Assembly (NCBI RefSeq): GCF_017983445.1
Contig: NZ_JAGOBJ010000011.1
Location: 62,001 to 126,000, forward strand
DNA: 64,000 nt
Direction of reading: 5' to 3'
DNA from: Halomonas sp.
GTDB taxonomy: Bacteria > Pseudomonadota > Gammaproteobacteria > Pseudomonadales > Halomonadaceae
In this document: in pieces, positions 26,701-35,139 of the stretch
Layout: each line of letters opens with the position of its first letter
How positions within the stretch are numbered: position 1 is the stretch's first letter
Translations under genes and position numbers: made by a program
The notes under the pieces: generated by a model
Databases searched by the model: none
Told to the model about the DNA's origin: nothing
Seen by the model: only the letters and a program-made list of their open reading frames with translations

Positions 26701-27551
26701 TCGCGCAGCGCACCCAGCCAGTTGGCACGGCTTTTAGCATTGAAGCTTTGGCCTTTGAACGCTTTTCGCCTGGCGGCATCTTCAAGCGCAGGCACCAGCG
26801 CATCCAGCCAGGCGGCCCAAGGGGCTTTTAATTCACTGAGTTTTGCGGTGCGGGCGGCCTGGCAGGTAGTAAGCGTTTGCGCAGGCTCCGGGCGTTGCTC
26901 GCCCAGGGCATCACATTCGGGCAGCAGGCGTTGCAGGCTTTCGTGCAAGTCATCGGGGGATTTCCAGTAGCCCACAATGCTCTCAAGCGCGTCGTTTTCA
27001 AGGGCGTAGTAAAAACTGCGCCAGTAGTCGCGCACCACGTCCTGCTCCAGCTCGCGCTGGTCGTTTTTCAGGTTCAGTGAAAACAGGCTGCCGCTATCGA
27101 AGGCGTGCTCGCGCAGCATGCGGTAGCACCAGCTGTGAATGGTGGATACCGCCGCTTCGTCCATCCATTCGGCGGCCAGCGCCAAACGCCGGGCGCAGGC
27201 GGGCCAGGCCGAAGGTGGGTACTCACTGCGCAGCTCGAGTAATAGCTTGTCGCTGGTTTTCTGGGGGTCGTCTGCTTCGTTACGAAAGACCTCGGCGGCT
27301 TCCACCAGGCGGTTGCGAATCCGCTCGCGCAGCTCTTGCGTTGCTGCATTGGTAAACGTGACCACGAGAATTTCGGGCGGCGTCAGCGGGCGGATAAAGG
27401 CGTCGTCGTCTTCCTTGCTGCGCCCACCCAGCACCAGGCGCACGTATAAAAGCGCAATGGTGAAGGTTTTGCCGGTACCGGCGCTGGCTTCAATCAGGCG
27501 GCTGCCGTGCAGGGGCAAGCTCAAGGGGTTGAGTGGGGCGGGGTAGCTCAT
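23760..27551 (-). CDS. recB: Exodeoxyribonuclease V subunit RecB
   Basis: 1263 residues from ATG 27551, chosen because TGGAG lies correctly upstream and the protein then begins just before the family-typical EASAGTGKTF (residues 21-30, Walker A). RecB is the 3'-5' helicase and nuclease of RecBCD. Further motifs: MIDEFQDTDPIQYRIF, VTIHKSKGLEYPLVFLPF and LYVALTRARHATW. The C-terminal nuclease domain shows GTFLHGLLEW, FIDLAFEHNGRFYVLDWKSN with the catalytic Asp and Lys. An upstream in-frame extension to 27647 lacks a ribosome site. Confidence 0.95.
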   Translation of the reverse strand: MSYPAPLNPLSLPLHGSRLIEASAGTGKTFTIALLYVRLVLGGRSKEDDDAFIRPLTPPEILVVTFTNAATQELRERIRNRLVEAAEVFRNEADDPQKTSDKLLLELRSEYPPSAWPACARRLALAAEWMDEAAVSTIHSWCYRMLREHAFDSGSLFSLNLKNDQRELEQDVVRDYWRSFYYALENDALESIVGYWKSPDDLHESLQRLLPECDALGEQRPEPAQTLTTCQAARTAKLSELKAPWAAWLDALVPALEDAARRKAFKGQSFNAKSRANWLGALREWCTGDADRPQLTDAAWKRMTPDGMIDIWKEGAPPCPEVWEALAQLPGELNLLPEPRNDLLIHAVQWCRARLEREQERRAEMGPNDLLTHLDRALKGPNRDALAAQIQRQFPVAMIDEFQDTDPIQYRIFNAVYNVARPRRDSAVMLIGDPKQAIYAFRGADIFTYLKARQDTAGRHVTLGTNFRSTQAMVEAVNHCFHYADQHQTGAFLFREENGDNPLPFLPVGAKGRDDQLVLNGAPLPAMTLWQLEADEPLSKTTYQLEMAERCASHMTMLLEAGRNQKAGFETAGELTPLKPSNMAVLVNGLQEARAIRLALASRGVKSVYLSDNDKVFSSPIAQQLETCLRACAEPQANSRQAEAKLRAALATSLLGLSLNELDHLNQSELAWEARVEQFSRYHRLWQRQGVLPLVRRLMVDFNIPARLLEFTDGERLLTDLLHLGELLQQASQELDGEHALIRFLAEAIADPESHGDSHKLRLESDADLVKVVTIHKSKGLEYPLVFLPFIANHRPTKQGDVPLRWHDGEGTLQLSLSADEETLATADRERLGEDLRKLYVALTRARHATWLGLAPLKDGEGSALGHLLNGGQVVAPSQFGEALGALVDKSEIALSAAPEPTALRFTPAQQQEALGQARTPTRSAREQWWIASYSALRTSGGVSGLSSNAIASPTPEPTTPQEATTFEMLDEPQDLLQGSPLTGQAIASVTTHSPFQSPLQADSDQPSAATSHLHRFPRGPGPGTFLHGLLEWAGQLGFAKALEDAATREDTLRRRLQLRGWQAWYEPLAGWFEDLLTTALPLPGQQGSVALNQLSGYQVELEFWFAAHQVDTQALDALVSQHLLAGFARPALDADTLHGMLKGFIDLAFEHNGRFYVLDWKSNYLGADDSAYTFDALSAALLEKRYDLQAALYLLALHRLLKARLPDYDPHQHLGGSLTVFLRGSRTVARGVHPEPAPVELIEALDALFAGTASNTGLKETA

Positions 27552-27785
27552 CACTGATCTCCAGGAGCAGGCGCAAAAAACAACGCGCCCCAGGCGGGGA
27601 AAGTGGGGCGGTTGGGGCACTATATCGCGATGCCCCTTAGGGAGCAAAAAGCAGGGGGCAAAAGCGCAAGCGAACGCTGTGGGCTGGGAGCCAGCGCCGT
27701 CACCTGCTAATCTTATCGGCTAGCCACTTTTGGGGCGATCTGTTTACGCTACCGCGGCTTCTGTTCACGCTGACGATGAGACTCC

Positions 27786-28967
27786 ATGCTGACCTCGCTT
27801 CTGGATAACGACTTTTACAAAATCACGATGCAGAATGCCGTGATTAAACGCTTTCCGTATGCCCATGCGCGTTACGCTTTTATCAATCGTGGCGAGCATG
27901 CCTTTCCGGAAGGGTTTGGCGCTGCGCTACGCCGCGAAGTCGATAGTATGGCGGTGCTTCGCTTGAACGAGGAAGAAAAGCGCTACCTCGAAACCACGTG
28001 CCCTTATCTGGACCCTACCTATCTCGATTTTCTGGCCGGGTTTCGCTACGACCCAAGCGAAGTCATCATTGAGCAGCAGGGGGCGGACCTTTCGGTAGTG
28101 ATCGAAGGCCCCTGGTATCGCACCATTCTCTGGGAAGTGCCGCTGATGGCACTGATCAGCGAGCTTTGGTATCGGCTGCGGGGCATTACGGTTTCGCCTG
28201 AAGCCGATGCGATGATCGAGCAAAGCGCTCAGGAAAAAATCGAGCTTTACCGGCGCATGGGGCTCAAAATCGCTGAGTTTGGTACCCGGCGACGTTTCTC
28301 GTTTAATGTTCACGACCGTGTGGTCGGTGCGCTTCGCCACCACGGCGGTGAGTCGTTTACCGGCACCAGCAATGTGCTGTTGGCCATGCGCCACGGCGTC
28401 AAGCCGATTGGTACCCACGCCCACGAATGGTTCATGTTCCACGGCGCCCGCTTTGGTTTCAAGATGGCCAACAGCCTGGCCCTTGAGCACTGGGTGGATG
28501 TGTACCGGGGCGATCTGGGTATCGCGCTAACCGATACGTTTACCTCAAAGGCTTTTTTTGACAGCTTCGATAAGAAATTTGCCAAGCTGTTCGACGGCGT
28601 GCGCCACGACAGCGGCGATCCTATCGACTTTGCCTCGCAGACCATTGCTCACTACGAGCGCTTGGGCGTTGACCCAGTGAGCAAGACGATCATCTTTTCC
28701 GATGCGCTCACCCCGGAAAAAATCGAGCGCATTTATGCCTTCTGCAAGGACCGTATCGGGATGGCGTTCGGTATCGGCACCAACTTCACCAACGATGTGG
28801 GTGAAGAGCCCATGAATATGGTGATCAAGATGGTGGAGGCACGCCCGGAAGGCCAGGGCTGGCTGCCGGTCATCAAGCTTTCCGATGTGCCCGAAAAGAA
28901 CACCGGCGACCCAGAGATGATCTCGCTGGCCAAGCGGATATTTCTGGTCAACCAGCAAGGCAACTAG
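27786..28967 (+). CDS. pncB: Nicotinate phosphoribosyltransferase
   Basis: 393 residues. PncB makes nicotinate mononucleotide from nicotinate and PRPP with ATP hydrolysis, in the NAD salvage pathway. Opening LLDNDFYKITMQNAVIKRFP is diagnostic; later GTHAHEWFM contains the conserved His region that is phosphorylated in the family, and FDGVRHDSGDP and IGMAFGIGTNFTNDVG complete the phosphate-binding sites. It lies on the opposite strand between recC and recB, divergent from recB (234 bp between starts) and convergent with recC. Confidence 0.96.
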   Translation: MLTSLLDNDFYKITMQNAVIKRFPYAHARYAFINRGEHAFPEGFGAALRREVDSMAVLRLNEEEKRYLETTCPYLDPTYLDFLAGFRYDPSEVIIEQQGADLSVVIEGPWYRTILWEVPLMALISELWYRLRGITVSPEADAMIEQSAQEKIELYRRMGLKIAEFGTRRRFSFNVHDRVVGALRHHGGESFTGTSNVLLAMRHGVKPIGTHAHEWFMFHGARFGFKMANSLALEHWVDVYRGDLGIALTDTFTSKAFFDSFDKKFAKLFDGVRHDSGDPIDFASQTIAHYERLGVDPVSKTIIFSDALTPEKIERIYAFCKDRIGMAFGIGTNFTNDVGEEPMNMVIKMVEARPEGQGWLPVIKLSDVPEKNTGDPEMISLAKRIFLVNQQGN

Positions 28968-29009
28968 GCATCTAGCCAGCCACTGCTCCTTTACCTTTAC
29001 CGCGCGAGG

Positions 29010-32000
29010 CTACTCTTTTACTGCGCGGTATAGAGGGGCGTAAAGCGCTTCTGCCAATGAGGCGAAGGTGTGGTCGTGGTCAGTGTGCTCATGAAACAGC
29101 CCTTCAAAGCTGGCCCATTGGCGGGCAAGGTAGGCACTTTGCGCTACTTCGCCCGTTTGGAAACGGCCACCCTCATAAGCGCTTGCCGCTGCGCTAAATG
29201 CGTCGCTCTCAGGCGTGCTTTCCGGGGTGCCCTCTTTACCCAGCCAGGCAAATGCTGCCTGTGGGGCGAGCGGCAAGGGCGCTGCCATGCCATCCTGCCA
29301 ACACTGTAAAATAGTCGTCAGGTGGCCCTGTGCGATATCCGCACTTAACGGCGCGAAGCGCACATGGCCTGCCTTGGAAAGCAGCTGAGTGGTCATGGGC
29401 GCGACCGCATTGGCCGCCAAGTGGGCCACCCAAGGGCGCAACAGATGCTGCCAGCGGTACTGCCCGCGACCGCGCCCCTGGCTAACCAGGCTATTGCTGA
29501 CCAGCAGCAGACGACAGCGGTTGCCGTCCTCGTCCGTGCGAAGCTCGTTAATCCAGTCGCTGATTGAAAGGCCATGAGCGCTAAACGTGACTGCTTGAGG
29601 CGCCTCTTCCGGATAGGGCCATTCAGCAAGCGCAGTCTGGTAATCATCGAACAATGCCTGCATGGGCTCGGCCAGCGATTCACGCATGCGCTCGCCAAAC
29701 GCGCCCACGGCAAGCACGCCCTGGCCCTTGATGCGCTCAAGCGCGGCAAACATGGCCTCCTCTCTAGGCTCGCCGTTGTCCACCGCGCGGCGCTGGGCGG
29801 CAATTAGCTGGTCCTGCAACTGCCAGTGCTGCAGGCCGTTAAGCACGAACGGTTCCACGTCCAGCTGGGTCAGAGCCTCCTGCTCGAAATAAACCCCTAA
29901 ACGCGTATTGAAGAACGCCTTGGCCGGTTCGCGCAGAAAGCTGCCGAGCTGGGCAAGCGTCAGTGGAATTTCCTGCTCGAAGGTGGGCAGGGCGTTTGAC
30001 TGTTCATCGCGGCTGGCCAGGGGCGCGTGCAGGGCGTGCCACTCATGGGCATAGGTAAATAGTCGCGCTTGAGACGCTGAGCTGGCGCCAGCGGCAAAAT
30101 AGCGTTGGCTAAACGGTTGCAGCGGGTGCTCGGTAGTCAGCGCATCAATGAGAGGTTCTTGATCCTGGTGTTGGCTTAGCCATCCTGCGGTCAGGTGGTC
30201 GCGCAGCTGGCCGACCAGCACCGAAGGCGGCATGGGGTTGTTGTCGATCTGGCTGCGGCCGACCCAACTGATGTATAGCTGGTGGCGCGCAGACAGCAGC
30301 GCCTCCAGAAACAGGTAGCGATCATCTTCGCGGCGGGAGCGGTCGCCGGGGCGGTAGTCGCTGCCCATCAGGTCGAAATCCAGCGGCGGCTGGGAGCGCG
30401 GGTATTCGCCGTCGTTCATACCCAAGAGGCATACGCGCTTGAACGGAATCGCGCGCATCGGCATTAACGTGGCGAAGTTGACCGCCCCGGCTAAAAAGCG
30501 CTGGGAAAGGCTGTGCTCATCGATCTGCGAGAGCCAGTGTTCGCGCACCATGGAAAGCGGCAATTCGTCATTCAGCGCGGCCTCTTCGGTACTGTCGAAC
30601 AATTGCTGAAGCGCGCCTTCCAGCTTGGTCAGCATCACGCTCTCTTCGGCGTCGTCGGTAAGAAAGAAAGTTTCCAGCAGCTCGCGTAGCCTGATGACCC
30701 AGTTGGCCGCCGTGGTCGGCTTGCAGAAAATCTCCCAAGAGTTTTCGAGCTTTTCAAGCAGCGTGGCCAGCGGCCCTGCAAGCGAGGCTTCAAGCCCACC
30801 GATGTCGTCAAACGGCTCGATCCCCTGCCACGCATCGGCCACACCCACGGTATAACCCAACAGCAAACGGCGCAGGCCAAACGCCCAGGTGTTCTGGCTC
30901 AGGCCTTGGGGTAAATCAAGCTGCATGCGCTGCTGGGCGTTGAGCCCCCAACGGATACCCGCACCTTCGATCCAGCGGTTCAGCGTGGGCAAGTCGCGCT
31001 CTTCAATGCCAAAGCGGGCGCGCAGGGCGGGTACGTCTAAAAGATCCAGCAGGTCGCTCACCGAGAGGCGCAGCTCCGGCAGGCGTAAAAGCTTTTCCAG
31101 GGCAATCATCAGCGGCAGGCGGTGGCGGCTGGCCTGGTCAGAAAGCGTGTAGGGAATATAGCGCGGGTCATCGCGGCCAAGCGTACGGTAGCTTGAGCGG
31201 TACTGGCCAAACACCGCTTCGATATGCGGCGCGTAGCGGTCGATGTCCGGCACCATGACGATGATATCCCGCGGGCGCAGCTCGGGATCAAAGCTGAACG
31301 CGGCTAACAGCTGGTCGTGGAGAATCTCCACTTCGCGCTGGGGGCCGTGGGCGATATGAAACACGATCGAGTCGTCTTGGGTTACATCAACCGCAGGCCA
31401 GGTGGATTGGGTTTCAGCCACCGGGCGCAGCTCGCGGATATCGTCCTGCAGCTGGCTGAGCAGGCAGGAGTAGTCGGGCGTGCTGAACGGCTCGAACATA
31501 TCGATACGCAGCGCCTGCTGCTCGAACAGGGTTTGATAGTTACCCGCATCGTCATGCTCATCCAAGAGGCGCAGGTAATCGCGCCCCTGTTTTCCCCAGG
31601 CGGCCAATAGCGGCTGGGCGTGCAGGTGCAGCGCGCTGTCTACATCGCCGTCACCTAGTACGTCCAACGCTTCGGGCATGCCCGTTTTACGCTGCTGGCG
31701 GTAGCGGCTGGCGCGTAACAGGTCTTTATGTTCGATGATATCCGCCCAGTAAAACTGGCAGGGGTTGTGCACACACAGCACGATCTGGCAGCAGCGCGAA
31801 AGCGCAGCCAACGCTTCCAGCGTTTGCTGGGGCAGTGAGGAAATCCCGAAAATAATCAGCCGCCGGGGTAAACCCTGCGGGCAGCCCTGGCCTTCCAGCT
31901 TTTCGGCGACTTCTAAGAAGCGGCTATGCACCTGGGCGCGGCTGCTGTTGAGGCCAGCTTCACCTTGAGTGGCGGCCACATCGTCGCGCAGGGCGCGCCA

Positions 32001-32606
32001 AAGCTCCGGCTGCCAGCGCTGGTGTTCATCCAGCGGGCGCGCTTCGCCGCGTGCGGTAATCAACACGTCCTCACCCTGTGCCCAGGCCTCAAGCCAGTCG
32101 GCGCGGTATACCTGGTACTGGTCGAACAAGTCCGCCAGGCGCTCGGCCAACTGGTAATGCTTGCGCTGGTCGCGGTCAGTTTCCAGAAAGCGGGCAAGCG
32201 GCGCAAAGGCGGGCTTTGTGGCAAGGCTAGGCAGTAGGCGCAGCAAGCGCCATACCAGGCGCGATTTATCAAACGGCGAGGTTTCCGGCACCGCCTGGGG
32301 GTCGCCGGTGATATGCGTCAACACCGTGCGGTAGGCCTGCCATAAAAAGCGTGCGGGCAGGGTAACATTCAGCGCCGCCGCAATACCGGCACCGCCTTGC
32401 GCGGGGTCTTCCGCTAGGGCCAGCTTCAGCCACTGCCCGATGCCGTTGCTCTGCACCAGAATGGTCTCGTTCTCAAGCGGGTTCAGCGGGTGAAGGCGCA
32501 TCCACTCCACCGCCAGCCCACGCAGGTCTTCCAGGCGGTTGGCATGCACCACCATGAAACCCGGCGTAAGGGACGATGTACTGGTAAGCGGCGAGTGTGA
32601 CGACAT
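29010..32606 (-). CDS. recC: Exodeoxyribonuclease V subunit RecC
   Basis: 1198 residues, close to E. coli RecC (~1122). RecC has a helicase- and nuclease-like but inactive fold and reads Chi as DNA leaves RecB. Recognisable segments: HANRLEDLRGLAVEW and ILVQSNGIGQWLKL at the start, DIIVMVPDIDRYAPHIEAVF in the middle, and MRAIPFKRVCLLGMNDGEYPR later, all typical of RecC. GAAGGAAA precedes the ATG. It is transcribed separately from recBD, with pncB between. Confidence 0.95.
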   Translation of the reverse strand: MSSHSPLTSTSSLTPGFMVVHANRLEDLRGLAVEWMRLHPLNPLENETILVQSNGIGQWLKLALAEDPAQGGAGIAAALNVTLPARFLWQAYRTVLTHITGDPQAVPETSPFDKSRLVWRLLRLLPSLATKPAFAPLARFLETDRDQRKHYQLAERLADLFDQYQVYRADWLEAWAQGEDVLITARGEARPLDEHQRWQPELWRALRDDVAATQGEAGLNSSRAQVHSRFLEVAEKLEGQGCPQGLPRRLIIFGISSLPQQTLEALAALSRCCQIVLCVHNPCQFYWADIIEHKDLLRASRYRQQRKTGMPEALDVLGDGDVDSALHLHAQPLLAAWGKQGRDYLRLLDEHDDAGNYQTLFEQQALRIDMFEPFSTPDYSCLLSQLQDDIRELRPVAETQSTWPAVDVTQDDSIVFHIAHGPQREVEILHDQLLAAFSFDPELRPRDIIVMVPDIDRYAPHIEAVFGQYRSSYRTLGRDDPRYIPYTLSDQASRHRLPLMIALEKLLRLPELRLSVSDLLDLLDVPALRARFGIEERDLPTLNRWIEGAGIRWGLNAQQRMQLDLPQGLSQNTWAFGLRRLLLGYTVGVADAWQGIEPFDDIGGLEASLAGPLATLLEKLENSWEIFCKPTTAANWVIRLRELLETFFLTDDAEESVMLTKLEGALQQLFDSTEEAALNDELPLSMVREHWLSQIDEHSLSQRFLAGAVNFATLMPMRAIPFKRVCLLGMNDGEYPRSQPPLDFDLMGSDYRPGDRSRREDDRYLFLEALLSARHQLYISWVGRSQIDNNPMPPSVLVGQLRDHLTAGWLSQHQDQEPLIDALTTEHPLQPFSQRYFAAGASSASQARLFTYAHEWHALHAPLASRDEQSNALPTFEQEIPLTLAQLGSFLREPAKAFFNTRLGVYFEQEALTQLDVEPFVLNGLQHWQLQDQLIAAQRRAVDNGEPREEAMFAALERIKGQGVLAVGAFGERMRESLAEPMQALFDDYQTALAEWPYPEEAPQAVTFSAHGLSISDWINELRTDEDGNRCRLLLVSNSLVSQGRGRGQYRWQHLLRPWVAHLAANAVAPMTTQLLSKAGHVRFAPLSADIAQGHLTTILQCWQDGMAAPLPLAPQAAFAWLGKEGTPESTPESDAFSAAASAYEGGRFQTGEVAQSAYLARQWASFEGLFHEHTDHDHTFASLAEALYAPLYRAVKE

Positions 32607-32710
32607 GCGGCGGTATTTCCTTCACGGCAAAGGCAGAGCGAGGCAATGAGTATGGTGCCATAAGTTAAACGGCTTTAGTTGACGTATTGAGAGGAACTTT
32701 CGAGATGCTT

Positions 32711-32732
32711 GAGTTATCATATTTGATAACTC
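32711..32732. promoter_or_regulatory. Perfect palindromic operator of the toxin-antitoxin pair
   Basis: GAGTTATCA and TGATAACTC form 9-bp arms around a TATT centre, 14 bp before the toxin start codon. Position and symmetry fit an operator bound by the XRE antitoxin at 33063, giving autorepression (inference). Confidence 0.7.
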
Positions 32733-32745
32733 GAGGGGGTTGTGT

Positions 32746-33066
32746 ATGGAATGGCAGGTTAATTTTTATCCTGGTGTTGAGAGCGATATTCTCAGCATGC
32801 CGCCGAAAATACAGGCCAGGATGCTGCGATTACTGGAAATGGTGGAGCAACATGGGGCTAATTTGGGCCCGCCCCATACAGAAGCAATGGGCGATGGCCT
32901 CTTTGAAATAAGAGCCAAAGCACAAGAAGGTATCGGGCGCTCCTTATTTTGTTATGTAACGGGTCAGCAAATCGTGATCCTTTATGCATTTGTCAAAAAG
33001 AGCCAGAAAACGCCTCGTCAGGCGTTGGCCTTGGCTCGCTCCAGACAGCGCGAGGTGCAGTCATGA
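32746..33066 (+). CDS. RelE/HigB-like toxin (phage Gp49 / DUF891 type)
   Basis: 106 residues from ATG 32746; a GAGGGGG run lies just upstream, and a TTG two codons earlier is also in frame. The pattern MEWQVNFYPGVESDILSMPPKIQARMLRLLEMVEQHG, then GLFEIRAKAQEGIGRSLFCYVTGQQIVILYAFVKKSQKTP is that of host-inhibition toxins that cleave mRNA at the ribosome (E-I-R, then R-x-F/L-FCYV, then LxxFxKKxxKTP). The stop overlaps the antitoxin ATG by 4 bp (ATGA). Confidence 0.9.
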   Translation: MEWQVNFYPGVESDILSMPPKIQARMLRLLEMVEQHGANLGPPHTEAMGDGLFEIRAKAQEGIGRSLFCYVTGQQIVILYAFVKKSQKTPRQALALARSRQREVQS

Positions 33067-33353
33067 TCAATTTAAAAGAGCTGAAACATCAGGCACTCAA
33101 AAATCCTGAGGTTAAGGCTGAGTATGAACGTTTGGCACCTGAATTTGAGCTCGCCAATACGCTTATTTCCATGCGCCAGCGTGCGGGTCTTACCCAGGAA
33201 GAGCTAGCCCAGCGGCTACATACTCAGAAAAGCAATATCAGCCGGTTAGAACGTGGTGATAGTAATCCTGGCTGGAAGACACTACAACGCTATGCGCAAG
33301 CGTGTGGATTTGATCTCTCTGTTCTGCCTCGACCGCATAAAGCGGCTGTTTAG
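33063..33353 (+). CDS. HigA-like XRE-family antitoxin
   Basis: 96 residues from the ATG at 33063, which overlaps the toxin stop. The helix-turn-helix is LTQEELAQRLHTQKSNISRLERGDSNPGWKTLQRYAQACG, very clear XRE. It should bind the toxin and the palindrome at 32711-32732. A longer open frame starting at 32949 is out of register with the toxin gene and has no ribosome site. Confidence 0.92.
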   Translation: MINLKELKHQALKNPEVKAEYERLAPEFELANTLISMRQRAGLTQEELAQRLHTQKSNISRLERGDSNPGWKTLQRYAQACGFDLSVLPRPHKAAV

Positions 33354-33453
33354 CTTAAATAGATAAACGCGGGTTTTTCATCTCCTCTTGCGTGCAAGCC
33401 AGGGTATCCTCAAGCTATGCAGATACCGTGAGCAAAGCCAAGAGGACTTCTCC

Positions 33454-35139
33454 ATGACCGATACACCGAACCATACTCGTCGCCATTCCGCCCCGGTGGT
33501 TGATGGTGTGGGCAAAGCCGCCAGCCGCGCCATGCTGCGTGCCGTGGGCTTCAACGACGCAGATTTCAAGAAGCCTCAGGTGGGCGTGGCCTCTACCTGG
33601 AGCATGGTCACGCCGTGCAACAGCCATATTGGTGAGCTTGCCGAGCAGGCCCGTGACGGTACCGATGCCGCAGGCGGTAAAGGCGTCATTTTCAATACCA
33701 TCACCATTTCTGACGGCATTGCCAACGGCACCGAAGGCATGAAGTACTCGCTGGTGTCGCGGGAGGTCATCGCGGATTCCATCGAGACCGTGGCGGGCTG
33801 CGAGGGCTTTGACGGCCTGGTCGCAATTGGCGGCTGCGACAAGAACATGCCGGGCTGCGTGATGGGGCTGGCGCGGCTGAATCGCCCTAGCGTGTTTGTG
33901 TACGGCGGCACGATCATGCCGGGCAAAGGGCATACCGATATCGTTTCGGTGTTCGAGGCCATGGGCGCTCACTCGCGCGGTGATATTGACCTGATCGAGC
34001 TCAAGATCATCGAAGAGACTGCGATTCCTGGCCCTGGTTCCTGTGGTGGTATGTATACCGCCAACACCATGGCATCAGCCATTGAAGCACTGGGCATGAG
34101 TCTGCCGGGCAGCTCCGCGCAGAACGCGATCTCCCAGGAAAAGCGCGATGACTGTAAAGCGGCGGGCGAGGCGGTGCTTGAACTGCTGGCCCGGGATATC
34201 AAGCCTTCGGACATCATGACCCGCAAGGCGTTTGAGAATGCGATTACCGTGGTGATTGCGTTAGGCGGCTCGACCAATGCGGTGCTGCACCTTATCGGCA
34301 TGGCGCGCACCATTGGCGTTGAGCTGACGCTTGAAGACTTTACCGAGATCGGCAAACGGGTGCCGGTCGTCGCGGACCTTCGCCCCAGCGGCCACTACAT
34401 GATGAGTGAACTTGTTGCTCTGGGCGGCATTCAGCCACTGATGAAAAACCTGCTAGCCGCAGGCCTGTTGCACGGTGACTGCCTGACGGTGACCGGTAAT
34501 ACGCTGGCGGAAAACCTGGCCGACGTTACGCCTTACCCAGACGATCAGCAGATCATCGCGCCACTGGATAAGCCGATTAAAGCCGAAAGCCATCTGCGTA
34601 TTCTTTACGGCAACCTGGCGCCGGAAGGTGCAGTCGCGAAGATCTCCGGTAAAGAAGGAGTACGCTTTTCAGGCACGGCGCGGGTGTTTGGCTCAGAAGA
34701 AGAAGCCCAGGCGCGGATCAACGACGGCACTGTTGTGGCAGGCGATGTGGTAGTCATTCGCTATGAAGGCCCCAAAGGCGGCCCTGGCATGCGCGAAATG
34801 CTCACCCCCACCTCGGCCATCATGGGGCGCGGTTTAGGCAATGATGTTGCGCTGATCACCGATGGGCGCTTCTCCGGCGGCAGCCACGGCTTTGTGGTTG
34901 GTCACGTATCGCCTGAAGCGTTTGAGGGTGGCCCGCTGGCGCTGGTGGAAAATGGCGACCGCATCACCATCGATGCCGAAGCGGACACCATTGAAATGCA
35001 TGTGGCCGACGACGAGCTAATGCGCCGTAAGGCAGCCTGGCAGCGGCCAGAACCGCGCTATACCCGCGGTGTGCTGGCCAAGTATGCACGCCTGGTAAGC
35101 TCGGCAAGCACCGGCGCGGTGACCGATCAAGACGAATAA
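33454..35139 (+). CDS. ilvD: Dihydroxy-acid dehydratase
   Basis: 561 residues. IlvD dehydrates 2,3-dihydroxy-isovalerate and -methylvalerate to the keto acids preceding valine and isoleucine, using an Fe-S cluster. Cluster-ligand cysteines appear in [16 protein letters not shown] and [14 protein letters not shown]. The C-terminal signature [19 protein letters not shown] is intact. I choose ATG 33454, with AGAGGA upstream; an ATG at 33388 would add 22 unrelated residues. It belongs to the ~560-residue short group. Monocistronic; followed by the tandem repeat array. Confidence 0.96.
   Translation: MTDTPNHTRRHSAPVVDGVGKAASRAMLRAVGFNDADFKKPQVGVASTWSMVTPCNSHIGELAEQARDGTDAAGGKGVIFNTITISDGIANGTEGMKYSLVSREVIADSIETVAGCEGFDGLVAIGGCDKNMPGCVMGLARLNRPSVFVYGGTIMPGKGHTDIVSVFEAMGAHSRGDIDLIELKIIEETAIPGPGSCGGMYTANTMASAIEALGMSLPGSSAQNAISQEKRDDCKAAGEAVLELLARDIKPSDIMTRKAFENAITVVIALGGSTNAVLHLIGMARTIGVELTLEDFTEIGKRVPVVADLRPSGHYMMSELVALGGIQPLMKNLLAAGLLHGDCLTVTGNTLAENLADVTPYPDDQQIIAPLDKPIKAESHLRILYGNLAPEGAVAKISGKEGVRFSGTARVFGSEEEAQARINDGTVVAGDVVVIRYEGPKGGPGMREMLTPTSAIMGRGLGNDVALITDGRFSGGSHGFVVGHVSPEAFEGGPLALVENGDRITIDAEADTIEMHVADDELMRRKAAWQRPEPRYTRGVLAKYARLVSSASTGAVTDQDE

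Noticed and set aside
26088..26831. 247-codon plus-strand open frame
   Set aside because: It lies wholly antisense to recB, whose helicase and nuclease motifs are continuous; a by-product of GC-rich coding DNA.
27552..27647. N-terminal extension of RecB
   Set aside because: The added 32 residues lack RecB similarity and a ribosome site; ATG 27551 has both.
32949..33353. 134-codon version of the antitoxin
   Set aside because: It overlaps most of the toxin's end in another frame and has no ribosome site; the ATG at 33063 gives the full XRE domain.
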